From assembly GCA_003667245.1 (NCBI GenBank), contig RCNN01000088.1:61795-125794 (forward strand): a stretch of DNA of 64,000 bases. Reading direction: 5' to 3'. The notes beneath the pieces are model-generated. The model was not told the origin of the DNA. It saw nothing but the letters and a program-made list of their open reading frames with translations, and searched no databases. This document shows positions 48,950 through 61,880 of the stretch, piece by piece; position 1 is the stretch's first letter, and every line of letters starts with the position of its first letter. The DNA is from Heterostelium multicystogenum (lineage: Eukaryota; Evosea; Eumycetozoa; Acytosteliales; Acytosteliaceae). A program made the translations under genes and the position numbers.

Positions 48950-49740
48950 ATGAGTGATACAGCAACAGCGGTAGCAGGTGGTGTTTGTGTCGCAGCAGCA
49001 GACCGAGGTGCACTCTCTTCTTCTCCGGAGGAAGAGAGACTGAAGCACCTGATCGAATTGACAAGGACCGGAAAGTTATCAAATAGAGACAGACACGAGT
49101 TGACTACTATTTACAATCTAAATATTGCTCAAATCAACTTATCTACACCAGAGCATATCATTGAGCAATTTAAAGCAGTACAATTTGCTAATAATCAAAG
49201 GAAACTACAGCAAACAGCAACAAACAAGAGCAACAGCAACAAACAAGAGCAACAGCAACAAGAGCAACAACAACAAAAAGAACAAGAGGATGAAGTTGAA
49301 GAGGTTGAGTCAGAAGTAGTTGATGACAGTGGATTGGACGAAGCATCGCTTTCAAGTATTAAAATAAGTGAAGATTGCAAAGATAGCGAAGATAGCGAAC
49401 AACTTCAACAGTCGATGGAGGAAGCAAACCATGACGATATCCAGACAGATGATCCTCCAAATTTGCACCTAATTGAATACAAGAATTATATTTGTGAGGG
49501 ATGTAAAAAGTGCAATGAGTATGTCAGTGGCAAACCAACGGGTAGTGGTATCAGCTGCACAATTGCGGATGTCCCACCATCGACCATATACCACTGTCCG
49601 ATGACGAGTTCGACTCTGATTATTCATCGGAGAGTTTCTCAGAAAGCTACCAAGATCTGGATGATTACAGAGGTCATCAACAAGAAGTGATAGAGGACGA
49701 TGATGATGCAGGTCCACTCTCTGACAATGATGACATTTAA
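48950..49740 (+). CDS. Acidic Gln-rich orphan protein with Cys cluster
   Basis: The start is the ATG at 48950. The N-terminal 80 residues are Ala-rich and then charged helix (EEERLKHLIELTRTGKLSNR). A Gln/Asn/Lys run (about residues 85-115), an acidic Ser-rich segment and a Cys cluster (YICEGCKKCNEYV) follow. The frame breaks near 49590. In the shifted frame the sequence continues as an acidic tail (DDEFDSDYSSES through GPLSDNDDI) and stops at 49738-49740, with composition matching the upstream acidic part. A sequence error is therefore the simplest reading. About 262 residues in total. No signal peptide or membrane segment. The Cys cluster could bind zinc, but no named family fits. Confidence 0.7.
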
Positions 49741-52700
49741 CTGTCATCCTATTATTATCAGAACTAATCCATCTTTTCACTTTCAGCAATCCTCCAATCA
49801 TTGGATAACGAATCAATCAATCAATCAAATATTACTATCATTGTTATTATTATTTAAACGCAAGCTCCAATGCCATCCCTCTTCCTCCATTTAATTCACC
49901 CTATTATATTATATAATATATATATATATATCGGTCAGTGTGTTGCAGGTGGGGCATTAGCTCCCTTGCATTTTAAACTAAAAATACATTGATTTTTAAA
50001 AAAAACAACCAACGCACACACAACACAATCTCCAGCCACCACTTCTGATTGTTATAACTGGCATCTCAACACCACATCAGGTTTGCTAACTGGTGGCGAC
50101 AACACATTACACAGTCGTTGCACCGAACATTAGTAGTATTATAGTATTAGTAGTAAAGGTTAAATATTTTCATTAATTAATTATTTAATATTTAAATATT
50201 ATTTATTTATTTCGAAAAGGTGTCTTTTTTTGGCACCTCTCTGCACAACTACAACAATTCAGCAAATACAACAAAGCCATAGCTATAGCCATTCATACCA
50301 ATAATAAATAATAAATAATAATAGTAATCATTATTTATCAAGAAACTGCCAGTCGTACAGTATCAATTCAATTTTTATATCTGTATCAAATCAGTTTTTG
50401 AAATCACCAGATCAAGACCTTGTAGAAGTAATAGTAGTAGTAGTAGTCGAATTTATAATACCAAAAGCTCCGATCAGAATTGATTAGTAGAGAAATCAAG
50501 CATAGTTTCCAAAGACCAAAAGTATAGTCCTATAAAGAAGAAGTAAGAGATTTCAAAAGATAGGAATGACCAGCTATTATTCTTTTGGACAACAGGAATA
50601 TGTCCATTTCAAATTTCGAAGGTACTCATCAACAAAACAACAACAACAAAAACAACAACAATAACAACATAGCAACTCTCCTCTAGTTGTTTCAATTTAT
50701 TTCTATTTATTATAGCATTATTGTTTTTTATATAAAAATGGAAATATAAATGCCAACAACAAATTATATATTACCATAAAATTGCAACTAGCCTCAATCA
50801 CATCTAATAAGATATTTCCAAAAATGGAAAATTCTACTGGTGTCATAGTTGTTCTCAATTACACATTAGAATTAATTTCATAAGAAAGAAACCCCCACAT
50901 TTGATCTGTTTTTGTGAGTGTTGTTTGTAACAAATTAATTGCAAAAAAAAAACACCAAAATTAACTTCCACGTATACACAAACTCATGTCTACTGCTGCG
51001 AAATAGAACTTGTACGGATTATCTGAAAGTTAAGAGGCTATTTCTTGTAATAGTTAACTCTATTAAACAATTATTATTTTTTATTATTTATTTATTTGTT
51101 GTTGTTGTTTTTTGTTCATTCGATGCTGTTTGTAATCGTTACTTGTTTTATATTGGCTCAACAACACATAATCATTTTTTTAGTGTTCATTTTCGACCAG
51201 AATAGATATAAAAGTTTCCATACTTCGATCTGAATATATTTTAAATACACATAAATTTCATTTCACTTTCATTCTCTCACTTTTATGATAATTTCACCTC
51301 TGAATATATTCTATTTTATCTGATTAAATATATTTATATAGATTATTATTATTATTATTATTAAAGTTTTAATTTAAGAGTTAGAAAAATTTGATTTGAT
51401 ACATCCGAGTCCGAGGATCACCCCCCCTTCCTTTAATTGTTTTTTATAAATTTACCAAAATTGGCAATAATTATTAGAGTCATTCCAGGTAGTAATCATT
51501 AATATTAATAATATAGCTCAATAGATATCCAACTATTACCTCAAGGAAATATTTACAAAGATTGAATCATTTTTAAAATGTAAATTGATCAAATGTAGTT
51601 ATTATTATCATTTTGATTGATTAGCCTTTTTTGTTTTAAGCTCAATGCAATCACCTACTCAATCGATACAATCAAGCATATGAATTAATTAGCTTGGTAT
51701 ATATATATTAGCAAAGGATCACAATCTTTCAATCAAGCAATTGCCATTCCTACATCTCATCTTATCTTTAATAACAAACAGTACTGTTTATGGAGGAGGG
51801 AGGTGGTAGTGTAAGTGGTATTTCCAAAACTAAACCAAACCACCTATTTACCTTCACCTCTAACCACATCACACTTCTCATTAAGCTTCACTAAAAAAAC
51901 GAACCAAAATAACAACAACAACAACAACAACAACAATCTTTAGTACACATTCAAGTTTAGGTAAAAATTCAATTGGACATAACAACCACACCCAAACAAA
52001 CTACCACCAACCAGTTGGTTTTTTCAGTTTTATTTTGTGTGTGTTTTGGTTTTTTCAATTTCACAGTTTTAAAAGTACTACTACTAAAGATTGTCATTCG
52101 AAGTGGTGGTTGTTGTTGTGGTTGGTGGTAGTGTGGAGATTCAAATAAATCTTAAAAGCATTAGTTAATCCATCAGCTTGCAGCATCTTGTTGTTGTTGA
52201 CTCTCACCCACCAGGCGCCTGCTGTTGACTAATGTTTGATCTTTACACACTAGAGAATGGTATTTTATAAGTATTCCACCAATTTGGATAAGAAAAGGGG
52301 AGTTGTAAAACACCTTTAATCACAAACTTCTTATAATTTATCATTTTTTAGCTCAGCTCTTACATCCATATTGAATGAAATTATCAATTAATAATAATAA
52401 AATTATTATTATTTGGTTTTATTTCTTTTTATTTTAGTATATACTACATTCAATATTATGTTGTTGTTTTATTGATCTCAAGATATCTGAGGTTATACTG
52501 TCAAGCTTTAGATTTACATACACATATTGTATCTGTGCTTTTGGTTGTTGTTGTTCCAAATAACTCTTCCATTCATCAATCTATTGACAATCGAAAAAAT
52601 ACTACTTCAATAAAATAACATCAAATTAACAGACATCAACAACAACAATAACAAGAAGTTACATTCCAATACACTCACTTCAAAGTCAAATAGACAATTA

Positions 52701-53082
52701 CCAGACGATAATCCTATGATCAAAATTATAATTCCAACTCTTTTAATTTAAAGAAACAATCAAACAACTACCAAGCAAAACAAACAAACAAACTACCTCC
52801 AAAATTGTAATACCAATATTTATTTATATTTATTCAATTGTAACAATACCAATAGTTTCTAGAGAATCAAAGTCAATTCAGTCAATCAAATAATTATTTC
52901 TTTGTCTATATCTATTGTATCTCTATCTACTAAATCTACTATCACCACCTATATATATATTTCCATTCCAATTCCAATTCCAATTTCAATTCCTGTTCCA
53001 TTTAGTTTTTTCAAAATTAATTTAGTTTCCAAAAAAAAAAAAAACCAAACAACAAATAATATTAATACAATTTCTATATGAT
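49741..53082. other. 3.3-kb gene-free region upstream of the histidine kinase
   Basis: AT-rich, with CAA/AAC repeats near 50633-50668 and 51911-51936 and TTATTA repeats. A short GGGGCATTAGCTCCC stretch at about 49951 superficially recalls a tRNA 5' end but has no matching acceptor or T arm. No gene is supported. Confidence 0.45.
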
Positions 53083-56000
53083 ATGACAATTATTACATTG
53101 GATGTATTCGATGATTCCTCTTCATCTATGACAGTGCCTACTGGTCAGCCAGTGGAGTGTTCCGGTGTGTCTACATACCATTCGTTGAAACACTTTCAAT
53201 TACAGAGAATATCGCAGGCAATGAAGCGCTGCGGGTCAAGCATCTATTGGTTTTTGAAAAAAGCAGTGGTACCAGTCCAGCCAGGGTATCCGTCATCCTC
53301 CATTCTCAGAAGAGCAAGACTTCTCAGTTTTCTATCATTTGTAACTATTGCGATCTATATTCTATGTTCAAGCGTCACTCCGGAATTTTTGTACCCATTC
53401 TTCTTGGTGGCGTCTCTTATCATTCTCATCAATAATCTCGTTGGAGTGCGATTCCAACTCTACACATCGACATCACTCATCTACATTGTTGTCCAGGCGC
53501 TACTTGGCATATCAAGCGGCAATCTATTACTACACCCAGATATCCAAGGAGCTTCAGCAAACCTTGACGCTATTCAGCATTTTTTTCATTGCAAACATGA
53601 TGTCTACCCTCGTTTCCACCAGTATTCTATTCCCAAGCTTTATTTTATCAGGGATGATTTTACTAGTGCTTTGTATTATAAATGTATCAGCCTGTTTAAT
53701 TTTATATTATGTCGTTAAAACTCCAGAATTAGTAAGTATTCCTATTTGTATCATGAAATAATCATTTTATTGACATAACATCCTTGTTTATTATTTTCCA
53801 GATTTTCCAAAATATTATTATCTCTGTTTCCGCATCTGTCTTATTATTCTTTCACAGTTATATTATAACTGTAGATTTATCGGAGAAAGATGAAAAGGAA
53901 CAAAGAATAAGATGTCTATTTAATATAAGTTCAGATGCCTTAATCATCCACAAGAATGGTGTCATCGTTGATGCCAACACAACCTTTGAAAAAATGTTTC
54001 AAGTTAAAACAGAATCCATATTATTTAAAGTAGTAAGTTGATCATAAAATTATCTATAATTATAAGATCGCCAATTCAAATAACTGACTTTGGTTTTGTA
54101 TTAGCCATCTTCAATCAATGAATTTCTTCCGGATTTCGAAAAGTTATTCCAATTTTCACATACTTTTGAAACCTATGGTATCAACTCATTGGGAGAGAAC
54201 TTTGCTGTGATGGTAAAGGTTGAAAATGTCAAGCATAATTCCGATGATATCGATATCATCTCGGTAATCGATACCAGCGCAAAGAAGAAAATTGGTGGAG
54301 GCCGACTTAGCGCTAAGAAAAGCAGAGGCAGTCAACGAGGCAAAAATCAACTTCTTGACTACGGTTAGCCACGAAGTGCGTACACCAATCAATGGAATAT
54401 TGCATCGGTGGAAATAGTCGAAAACACTCATCTCGATGAAACACAACGTGATTTCCTCAATTGTATAAAGGACTCCAGTTGCTATCTCCTCGATTTGATT
54501 ACCGACATTTTGGATTTTTCAAAGATTGAAGCTGGAAAGATGGAGCTTCAAAAAGTTGAATTTAACATGATTACAATGTTGGAAGAAGCAATGAATATTG
54601 TATATACAACAGCTCAAGAAAGAGTATGTATAAACTAACTACACCAATTGGAAATTCTCTATAGTATACTAATATTTAAATATAGGATTTAGAATATTAT
54701 TAACAGTTGAAGAGTCTGTTCCAATTGTTTGTCATTGGCGACCCATACCGAGTAAAACAAGTGCTCTTGAACTTCCTTTCGAATGCCATTAAATTCACAC
54801 CAAAAGGACATGTTATTGTAAGAGTAAAGCTTGTCAACAAGACCGTTTCTCACCAAGCTTCGGCAATGGCTGACTATACAGTATGCTTCGAGGTTGAGGA
54901 CTCTGGAATTGGTATCAAGGAGGAGCAGATGAATAGCTTGTTCACTGCATTCCTCCAGTTGGACGGCTCGTCCCAAAGAAAGTATCAAGGTACAGGACTT
55001 GGTCTAAGTATTTCGAAGCGATTATGCCAGTTGATGGGTGGTGAAATTAGTGTCAAGAGTAAATATGAAAATGGATCCACTTTCTCCTTCACATCAATGC
55101 TCCAATCCAAACAAAAGTGGACATTTGGATCTATGGGAAGCTCCCTTTCGCTACACAACTCTAATCTCTCCATGATCCACACCAATAATGACCAGTTCGT
55201 TTGTAAATCCATCTCTGGATATGTCTATGATTCCAACCCCCATGTTCGTCACTCAGCCATTCACTACTTCTCACTTCTATCCATCAATATCAAGCCATTG
55301 GTCTCTAGCAATGATTTGATCAAATTAGTTGCATCGGGCGGAGAGTTGGAGACTCAATTCAACTGTGACGATATTGTATTGGTGATTACAAGCGAGCTTT
55401 TCCACATCTATGATTGAGGAGATTTCCAAATATAAAGCCAAGCTTCAGCACTCTCCATTGATCTACTGGGTCCTCATAAAAGATGGACAGCCTAATTCCA
55501 TTGAGAATCAGTTCTACTCAAGTAGTGTTCGCAAACCATTACAACTACCCAAATGTAGTAGATTGTCTATATTCCATTCAGAGACTCCCAATTCCAGCAG
55601 ATCTACATTACTTATTGACCAACAATCGCACTTGTAAGACGAATGAATTGATTTCAAGTGGATCACGAGAAAGAGAAAGGAGCTTAACCACCATAGAAAC
55701 TCCAGCTACAGCGACCATGTTGCCATTACAAGAGGACTTGTACAGAATAATAGGAGTCCAAGACCAACTGATGCTCAATCTTCAAGCTCCAGTCCTAACA
55801 GCAGTGTCGACTCTAGCCCTTCTATATCATCTGAAGTCACAACCCATACACCTATATCGAACTCACCAATTGGCTTGGGTATTGGAGTGGAATTGAATCG
55901 ATCAATTCGTACCAGCTCACTGAGCCTCTCTTCGGCTTCCCCATGCTCAGAAACAACTCCATTCGTCCAAGATAGTGACCAGGTAATGGATGAGTGCGCA

Positions 56001-57062
56001 GTCAATCAGAATCCACTTACGCCACCCAAGTCATCAGCATCACCTGCAATATCGACTCCCAAATATACAGCTGTTTCCAAAAATAAACCACCTCCTGCAT
56101 CAGTCTCAGTTCCAAGTACCCCATCAGCTATTGCTGCAGGCCATAGCATTGTCAATGCAGAATATCCACCAAACAACGATCCCCTAAGAAAATCAAGCAG
56201 TATGTATGATGTAGTGAAGTCACCCACACTTTCGCTTCGTTCATCCCCGACTTTCCAATCGACCATATCAACAAAACCTAATGCGGCAGCCATGGGATCA
56301 GAAGGCCTCATCAATCCATGCAGAAGACAAAGCATACCAACCCTTGATCTGGACTCACAGAAAGAAGAGTTCTCACGTAAATCACGCAGCTCACTCGGAT
56401 CCATTGAAATATTCTCCCCAACTTCCCCAACTTCAGCCAGTATTCCCCAGTACAACCAACTGTTTACACCCAATGTAGCATCCCCATCGTCCCCACCAAA
56501 CAATCAAAGCAATATAATCAACCCTAATGGCAATGCTGAAAGCAATGATTGCAACAGCAATATTAGTACGTCTTCTAAGCTATCGAAATCAAGCTTCAAG
56601 ATTCTTCTTGTTGAAGACAACCACACCAACGTGAAGGTGTTCACCAAGTTCTTGAAGGATGGTGGATACACCGTGGATGTAGCATGGAATGGTCTTCAAG
56701 GAGTCGAGGCATGCAAGTCTACCTACTATCCAATTATCTTTATGGACTGTCAGATGCCATTGTTGGATGGATACCAAGCGACAGGCGCTATCAGAAAGCG
56801 TGAGCTAGATTTGATTGCAAATGACAAGCGTTATAAAAAGTCATTCATCATCGCACTCACTGCCAACGTCACTCCCAACGACCAAGACAAATGCTTTGAG
56901 GTTGGAATGGATGATTTTTTGCATAAGCCACTCAGAGGATCACCTGTATTGCTCAACGTAATCGATAAATACATCAAGAATTTCAACGAAGATGACATCC
57001 AATACTTAAACAAACATTCACTCAACAACATCTACGCAAAACAACAATATCAATATCCATAA
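53083..57062 (+). CDS. Hybrid sensor histidine kinase (membrane-bound, PAS, HisKA, HATPase, receiver)
   Basis: The order is: N-terminal cytosolic segment, about six membrane helices (53300-53880), PAS-like segment (LFNISSDALIIHKNGVIV), HisKA with the phosphoacceptor His in TVSHEVRTPING (codon 54370-54372), and an ATPase domain with N box NFLSNAIKFTP, G1 EVEDSGIGI, F box and G2 GTGLGLSISKRL. A poorly conserved region of about 500 residues rich in Ser/Pro/Asn follows, and then a receiver domain (KILLVEDNHTNVKV, phospho-Asp in FMDCQMP at 56745-56747, LTANVTP, HKPL). Introns are at 53732-53801, 54033-54104 and about 54624-54690. Frame changes occur near 53520, 54293, 54401, 54705 (a compensating pair) and 55410-55870. 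It would start a phosphorelay to a histidine phosphotransfer protein such as RdeA. The specific Dhk orthologue is not assigned. Confidence 0.88.
53732..53801 (+). other. Histidine kinase intron 1
   Basis: GTAAGT donor and TTTTCCAG acceptor. It joins VKTPEL to IFQNIIISV in phase 0. Confidence 0.85.
54033..54104 (+). other. Histidine kinase intron 2
   Basis: GTAAGT donor and GTATTAG acceptor. It joins ESILFKV to PSSINEFLPD in phase 0. Confidence 0.85.
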
Positions 57063-57538
57063 TAATAACAACAACAACAACAACAATAGCATCCATACAA
57101 ATGGAAGCAATATTGGAACAGTTGGAAATGGCTTAGCATCATGTGAAGCTTTGGCAACCACAATAAATTCTTAGTGAATAACACAACAACTAAACTACTG
57201 ACTCACGAGTCACATTCATTCTAAATAATTTCTGAAAAGTCATTTGGAACCGATTCTTGTCCTTGAGAATTGAGGACTTGGCTTGACTTTTACCATAGGA
57301 TCTGGTCTAAATGGAGATGACAAGAGTGTATAGCTTTTTGAATCTTTATGAGAACTTTCAAATTAATTTTGATGAAAAATGTCTTTGATTGATCTTTGAG
57401 ATATTTTTATCGAAATTTGATTCAATTTTGATTTTCGAATTTATTTTATTTTCCCTCCTATTTAATAAAAATGAAGATTTAGATGAAACTCCAGATCATT
57501 TCTTTAAATACCTCCCAATAGAATATTTTAATATTAGT
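57063..57538. other. Intergenic spacer
   Basis: It begins with AAC repeats just after the kinase stop and becomes AT-rich. Nothing coding is supported up to the inferred start of the next gene. Confidence 0.45.
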
Positions 57539-59035
57539 ATGCAGTTTCAAACAGTGGTTCAATGTAATATCATTGATCATTTGGTTGGTGATTCCAAATG
57601 CTAATTGTTTAAATCGAATAAATCGCGTTGTTGACTTTCGGGCAATAAAGGTGAACAAGCAAATCATCAACTATTCATTGGTTTTGCAAACATTGGTTCA
57701 AATATATCTCAAAGAACTATTTCACTCATTTCAAGATGATTATGTATATTTTCGCACAACAGCTATGCCCAGCAATTCAGAGACACTGTTTCAACGCTCT
57801 CAAACCAGTATTCTCTCTTCCGATTCGAGAACATCACTCACCTCTACTTGGATGATAACAAAAATAAATTCAGTGTCGATGATATGTGCGAGTTCTTTTC
57901 CAAATTCAACAGCTGCAACAATGGCCTGCAACGGTTATACATCAACACTATCAGAGAAGAGCTTCTGCGGGAGACCATCAAACGTTTTGAAAACATCAAA
58001 GTGAACCTCTACATAAATCAAACGGACCAGCTGCTCGACGATGACACCAATAGCATCTCATTGATTGATATTGATCCATCAAGACTGGAAACAGTGGAAT
58101 TTGTCTTACATTGTGATTTGACAGAACATGAATTCCCCATACTTCAAAGATTTAGAGTGAATGAGCTCTACCTTATGCCGGATAACGAAGATTACTTTGC
58201 CGATCACGTTAGATATTCGGAACTCTTCAAAATTAAATCACTGAAAAAGATCTCGTTTTCAAAATTACACTTTTGTGGATGCAAATGAGTTGAAGCTCAT
58301 TGTCAATGATCATATCGAATCGTTTGAGGGAGTAAGTGCTTTGGGATTGTTTGGCCAGAGTCCACCAAACGTGCCGAATGTATTGTTTTTGCATTTGTAC
58401 TTCGGTTGGTGTACCAACTGCCAACAACAACCAAATCGAAGATTGGATCGAATTCTGTGACCGACTATCAAACAACAATACTTTAAAAGAGATTGAAGCT
58501 TCAGAGCATATGCAACAAACACAACATGCTAATGAATCATTAAGCACGATATCTGATCACTTTTCCCAATCGCTTTCATCAAACATTTCACTGACTAGAT
58601 TGGCAATACCATGTGTTGTCCTCGGTGATTCATTTTATTCGATGATATCACAAAACATTGAATAAATCAATCAAACATCTCACACTACTCCAGCTGGATA
58701 CCCATCACTTCTTGAAGATATCAGAATCAATTGCTCAGAACAAATTCATCAAGAATCTCAATGTATCTTCATACGATCATGTAAATGATATGGCTAGCAC
58801 TTCAACTTTTATTAAAAACATTGAGGGTAACACAACCCTCTCAAGGGTAGTTCTATCATTAAGCCCCTACACTAGAATGCAAAATCGATTAGAATTTCAT
58901 ACACAAGCCATTCAATCAATCGAATCAAATTTCAATCTTGTTCACTATGTCAGATTCAAAGAAAAAAGGGAAGAAGATATACAATACATCATCCTCACGC
59001 CTAAGTCAAAAGAAGAAATCATCTCACATTTATAA
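57539..59035 (+). CDS. F-box/leucine-rich-repeat-like dictyostelid protein (frameshifts)
   Basis: The inferred start MQFQTVVQCNIIDHLVGDSK resembles the short F-box-like helix that opens many dictyostelid LRR proteins. The body, read across frames, shows irregular leucine-rich strands: NITHLYLDDNK, RLETVEFVLHCDLTE, FRVNELYLMPDNED, LKKISFSKLHF, NTLKEIEASE, ISLTRLAIPCV, KSIKHLTLLQLDTH and TLSRVVLSLSPYT. Frames change near 57605, 57760, 58275, 58400 and 58655, all within the repeat region. The stop at 59033-59035 is clear. F-box/LRR proteins serve as substrate adaptors for SCF ubiquitin ligases, but neither the F-box nor a Skp1 partner is certain here. The start is tentative. Confidence 0.55.
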
Positions 59036-59202
59036 TGAACCATTCTGATATTTATCACTTTCACAATTATCAATTGTTTAGATAATAAACTTAGTATCCT
59101 AGAAACCAAATACAAATAGATTTAGAATATACAATAATAAATACTGGTCAATTGGAAACAATACTAAAGATGTAATAATAAATATAAATAAATTTTTCTG
59201 TA

Positions 59203-61406
59203 TTACTTTACAATTGGTTTGAGCCTGTTGACTATATTGATATGACCATACCTCATCGCAATGTTGAATATGTTTGAAATTTTAGATGGTTCTAATAAAT
59301 TATTATCAACAGCATATATTATGGTCTTGTATTGATTATTAGTCGCCAGTTTAGTAATATTGGTTATTCTGGAACTTGGAAATGACAATCTTTTGGGATT
59401 GGCCAAAAGATATTCGATGATTTGCTTGAAGATTTCAAATTGTGAATCACCAAAGTTTAAAAAACTATTAACAAATGCCCCCGAAATCGAAAGCTTGGGA
59501 TTTCAATTGGATGAGAGTTGGTATCCACATACGCCTTGCTTTACAATGACAAACATTTCGGCTCGCTGGAGAAAGTCATTGTTTCGATTGTAGAGATACT
59601 CAAATATATCTAATCTTCCATATCGAGTTGCTTTCGATAGCACCGGTATCCAATTTTCAATTGAAGATTCTATTGGTTGTTTTTCAAGTAGGCCAGTGAA
59701 AATTTCCAGTGGGAGTTCAAGATTTAAAGCCTGGTCGATCAAATTCAAAAGAAAATTGAATGGTATTGTTCTGTTGTTGATAAGGAAGTTCAAGATCTCC
59801 TTGATATATGCAATACTATTCGGTTTAACAGGAAATGTTTCGGCATTATCATAGTTAAAATTGTAATAGATCTTTTCTTCCACAATGAATTTTGACAATA
59901 GAACATCAACTGGGATGCTTTTTGAAATGATAATCGTTTTGAAGATTTCTAAATAAACATTGTATCCATTGATAATTTCCAGCTGAGATGAGGTCGGTGA
60001 CCTCCGGGATCCTACCGAGTGGGAGAGCACAATGGTCACGTTGTTGGGTGATAAAGGAATAAATCTCCTGGTTGCTTCGATGTTTCCTGCTGTGTAGGAG
60101 AGACTTAGTAATTCACTGTAATCGACTTCTCCGCGGAAATTAGGGTGGCTATCTAGACTTTGAATAAAATCCAACAACTCTGTATCCAATGTCAACATAA
60201 CAGACTCGTATAATAGTTGTTTTCCCAAGACAATTCCTTTATCCAAAAGCTTTTTGAATCAATGGTTGGCAAACGATGTGATGATTAATTGCGTGATGAA
60301 AGGCTTCATTTAACGTGGACCAATCATCCTTGGTATCCAAAATGTAATAAACGACCTCCAGTGATTTACTAATCGATAGTGCATTTTCCAACAACTCATT
60401 GACATCTACCTCGCTACCAACACTACTTTCAAACAAGTACTGGAATATATCCATCTTTTGATATTCGATCGCCCATTTTAAGAATGATTGACGGCTGAAT
60501 GCCAAGTTGGGAACGATCGATTGCAAGAGTTTAAAGTGTATCTAAACCATGTTGAAACACAACATCAAACTGAATATGACCTTCAAATATAGATTGATCC
60601 TTCTGATAGGCTTCGAGAATTGGGCTAAGAATATGGTGATATCCTAGCCCCAAAGCAGAATTAAGCATGAATACCCAGGGACTCTTTTTCAGTTGATGTA
60701 ATAATGTTCTCAAGTCACCAAACCATTGTCTATAGCTTTCGACTCTGCTCGCCTCGTTGGTATGTAGGCTTTGCACAATGTCTTTATAATAGTGATGGAA
60801 TATGAAATCATGGTGAGGGCTTTGTAAGTATTGGCGCAATGCATCCAAACGTTGTTGTGCCTTGCTGGATTGCTCCATAAGCAGAATCCCTTCTAGGAAG
60901 CCATAGGCAACGGTATCGGACAAAGGTTTTTCCATACAATCCAAAAACTTTATGAAGAGGGTGTCCTCTGACTGCTTGGCAAAGATTTTCAGTGAGTTGG
61001 TTGAAAGCCCCCAATCGTAGCTAAATGAATAGAGTACTACCGATTGATATCGATTCAGGGGGTCCACCGTTTCGCGCGCCAATTTATAGATGTCGAGGAT
61101 GAACTCTAACACCTGGTACTGCAAGAGATTCAAAGCAAACATAAACAGCCGCACCAAGCGTTCTCCACGGTTGGCAACCAATATCTCCTCCATCAAAGGA
61201 TAGTATTTGAAGAACAAGTCTGGCCGACCGAATCTGATCATCTCGGAAAGAGAACACCTACTCTCAAGATCTATGTTCTTAGCACTTGCCAAATTCAGGC
61301 TTCTGTGAATGAAAGCCACATGATTAAATATACAAGAACTAACATATTTGTTATTAATTAATCTCTTCAATAAGAGTGTAAGATTATCCGTATTATCATC
61401 CACCAT
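59203..61406 (-). CDS. Dictyostelid ankyrin-family-like protein (frameshifts)
   Basis: It starts at the ATG at 61404-61406 with MVDDNTDNLTLLLKRLINNK, then VSSCIFNHVAFIHRSLN, an N-terminal helix pattern that I associate with the large dictyostelid family of degenerate ankyrin-repeat proteins. Helical repeats follow in which a residue-pair pattern such as SEMIRFGRPDLFFKYY, KWAIEYQKMDIFQYLF, KATRYGRLDIFEYLYN and IAMRYGHINIVNRL recurs. These are typical of ankyrin helix pairs without the full consensus. Breaks occur near 60530, 60240 and 59510, each inside continuous repeat sequence. About 730 residues. No signal peptide. It is probably a soluble scaffold; function is unknown. It is divergent from the Pol III subunit gene. 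Confidence 0.65.
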
Positions 61407-61880
61407 GTTTAGATATTAGATTAGATTAGATTAGATTAGATCGGATTGCCAGCACCACCACTTTGCATATGGGATGATCGAACAAAATGATTGGATGAGT
61501 AAGGGTAAGGTTAAGGGGTGACCCTGAGTTCAAAGTTAACTCCTAACAAGGACCTCAGAAGTGATGTATTTTGATATTAGTTAGGACTTTAATGAAGTTG
61601 ATAATGTGAATGTATTTAAGTTGAGAGTCATTGATATTTTTAACGGATTATTAATTTTCAAAAATTTGAAAATTTTTAAAGATCATTTAACGAAAGTTTG
61701 AGACAAGAGTCTTTGTCATTCTATAATCTGTTTAAACTAACTTCTTGTATATAAAACAATAATAGTAATAATAGTATAATATGATTATAGTTAGTTAGAT
61801 AGATCGATACATAGTAGATAGATATAGATTTAAATATACTCTACTTATCAAATTGAATATAAAGATATAGATATAAAACA
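61407..61880. other. Divergent promoter region of ankyrin-like and Pol III subunit genes
   Basis: The side next to the ankyrin-like gene carries five TTAGA units (61415-61441). The remainder is AT-rich, with TAGATAGATA runs just before the RPC1 start. Confidence 0.5.
61415..61441. repeat. (TTAGA)n pentanucleotide repeat
   Basis: About five tandem units immediately upstream of the ankyrin-like start codon, presumably in its 5' leader. Confidence 0.9.

Noticed and set aside
49949..49990. tRNA-like start GGGGCATTAGCTCCC
   Set aside because: No anticodon arm, T arm or complementary acceptor strand follows within 100 bases.
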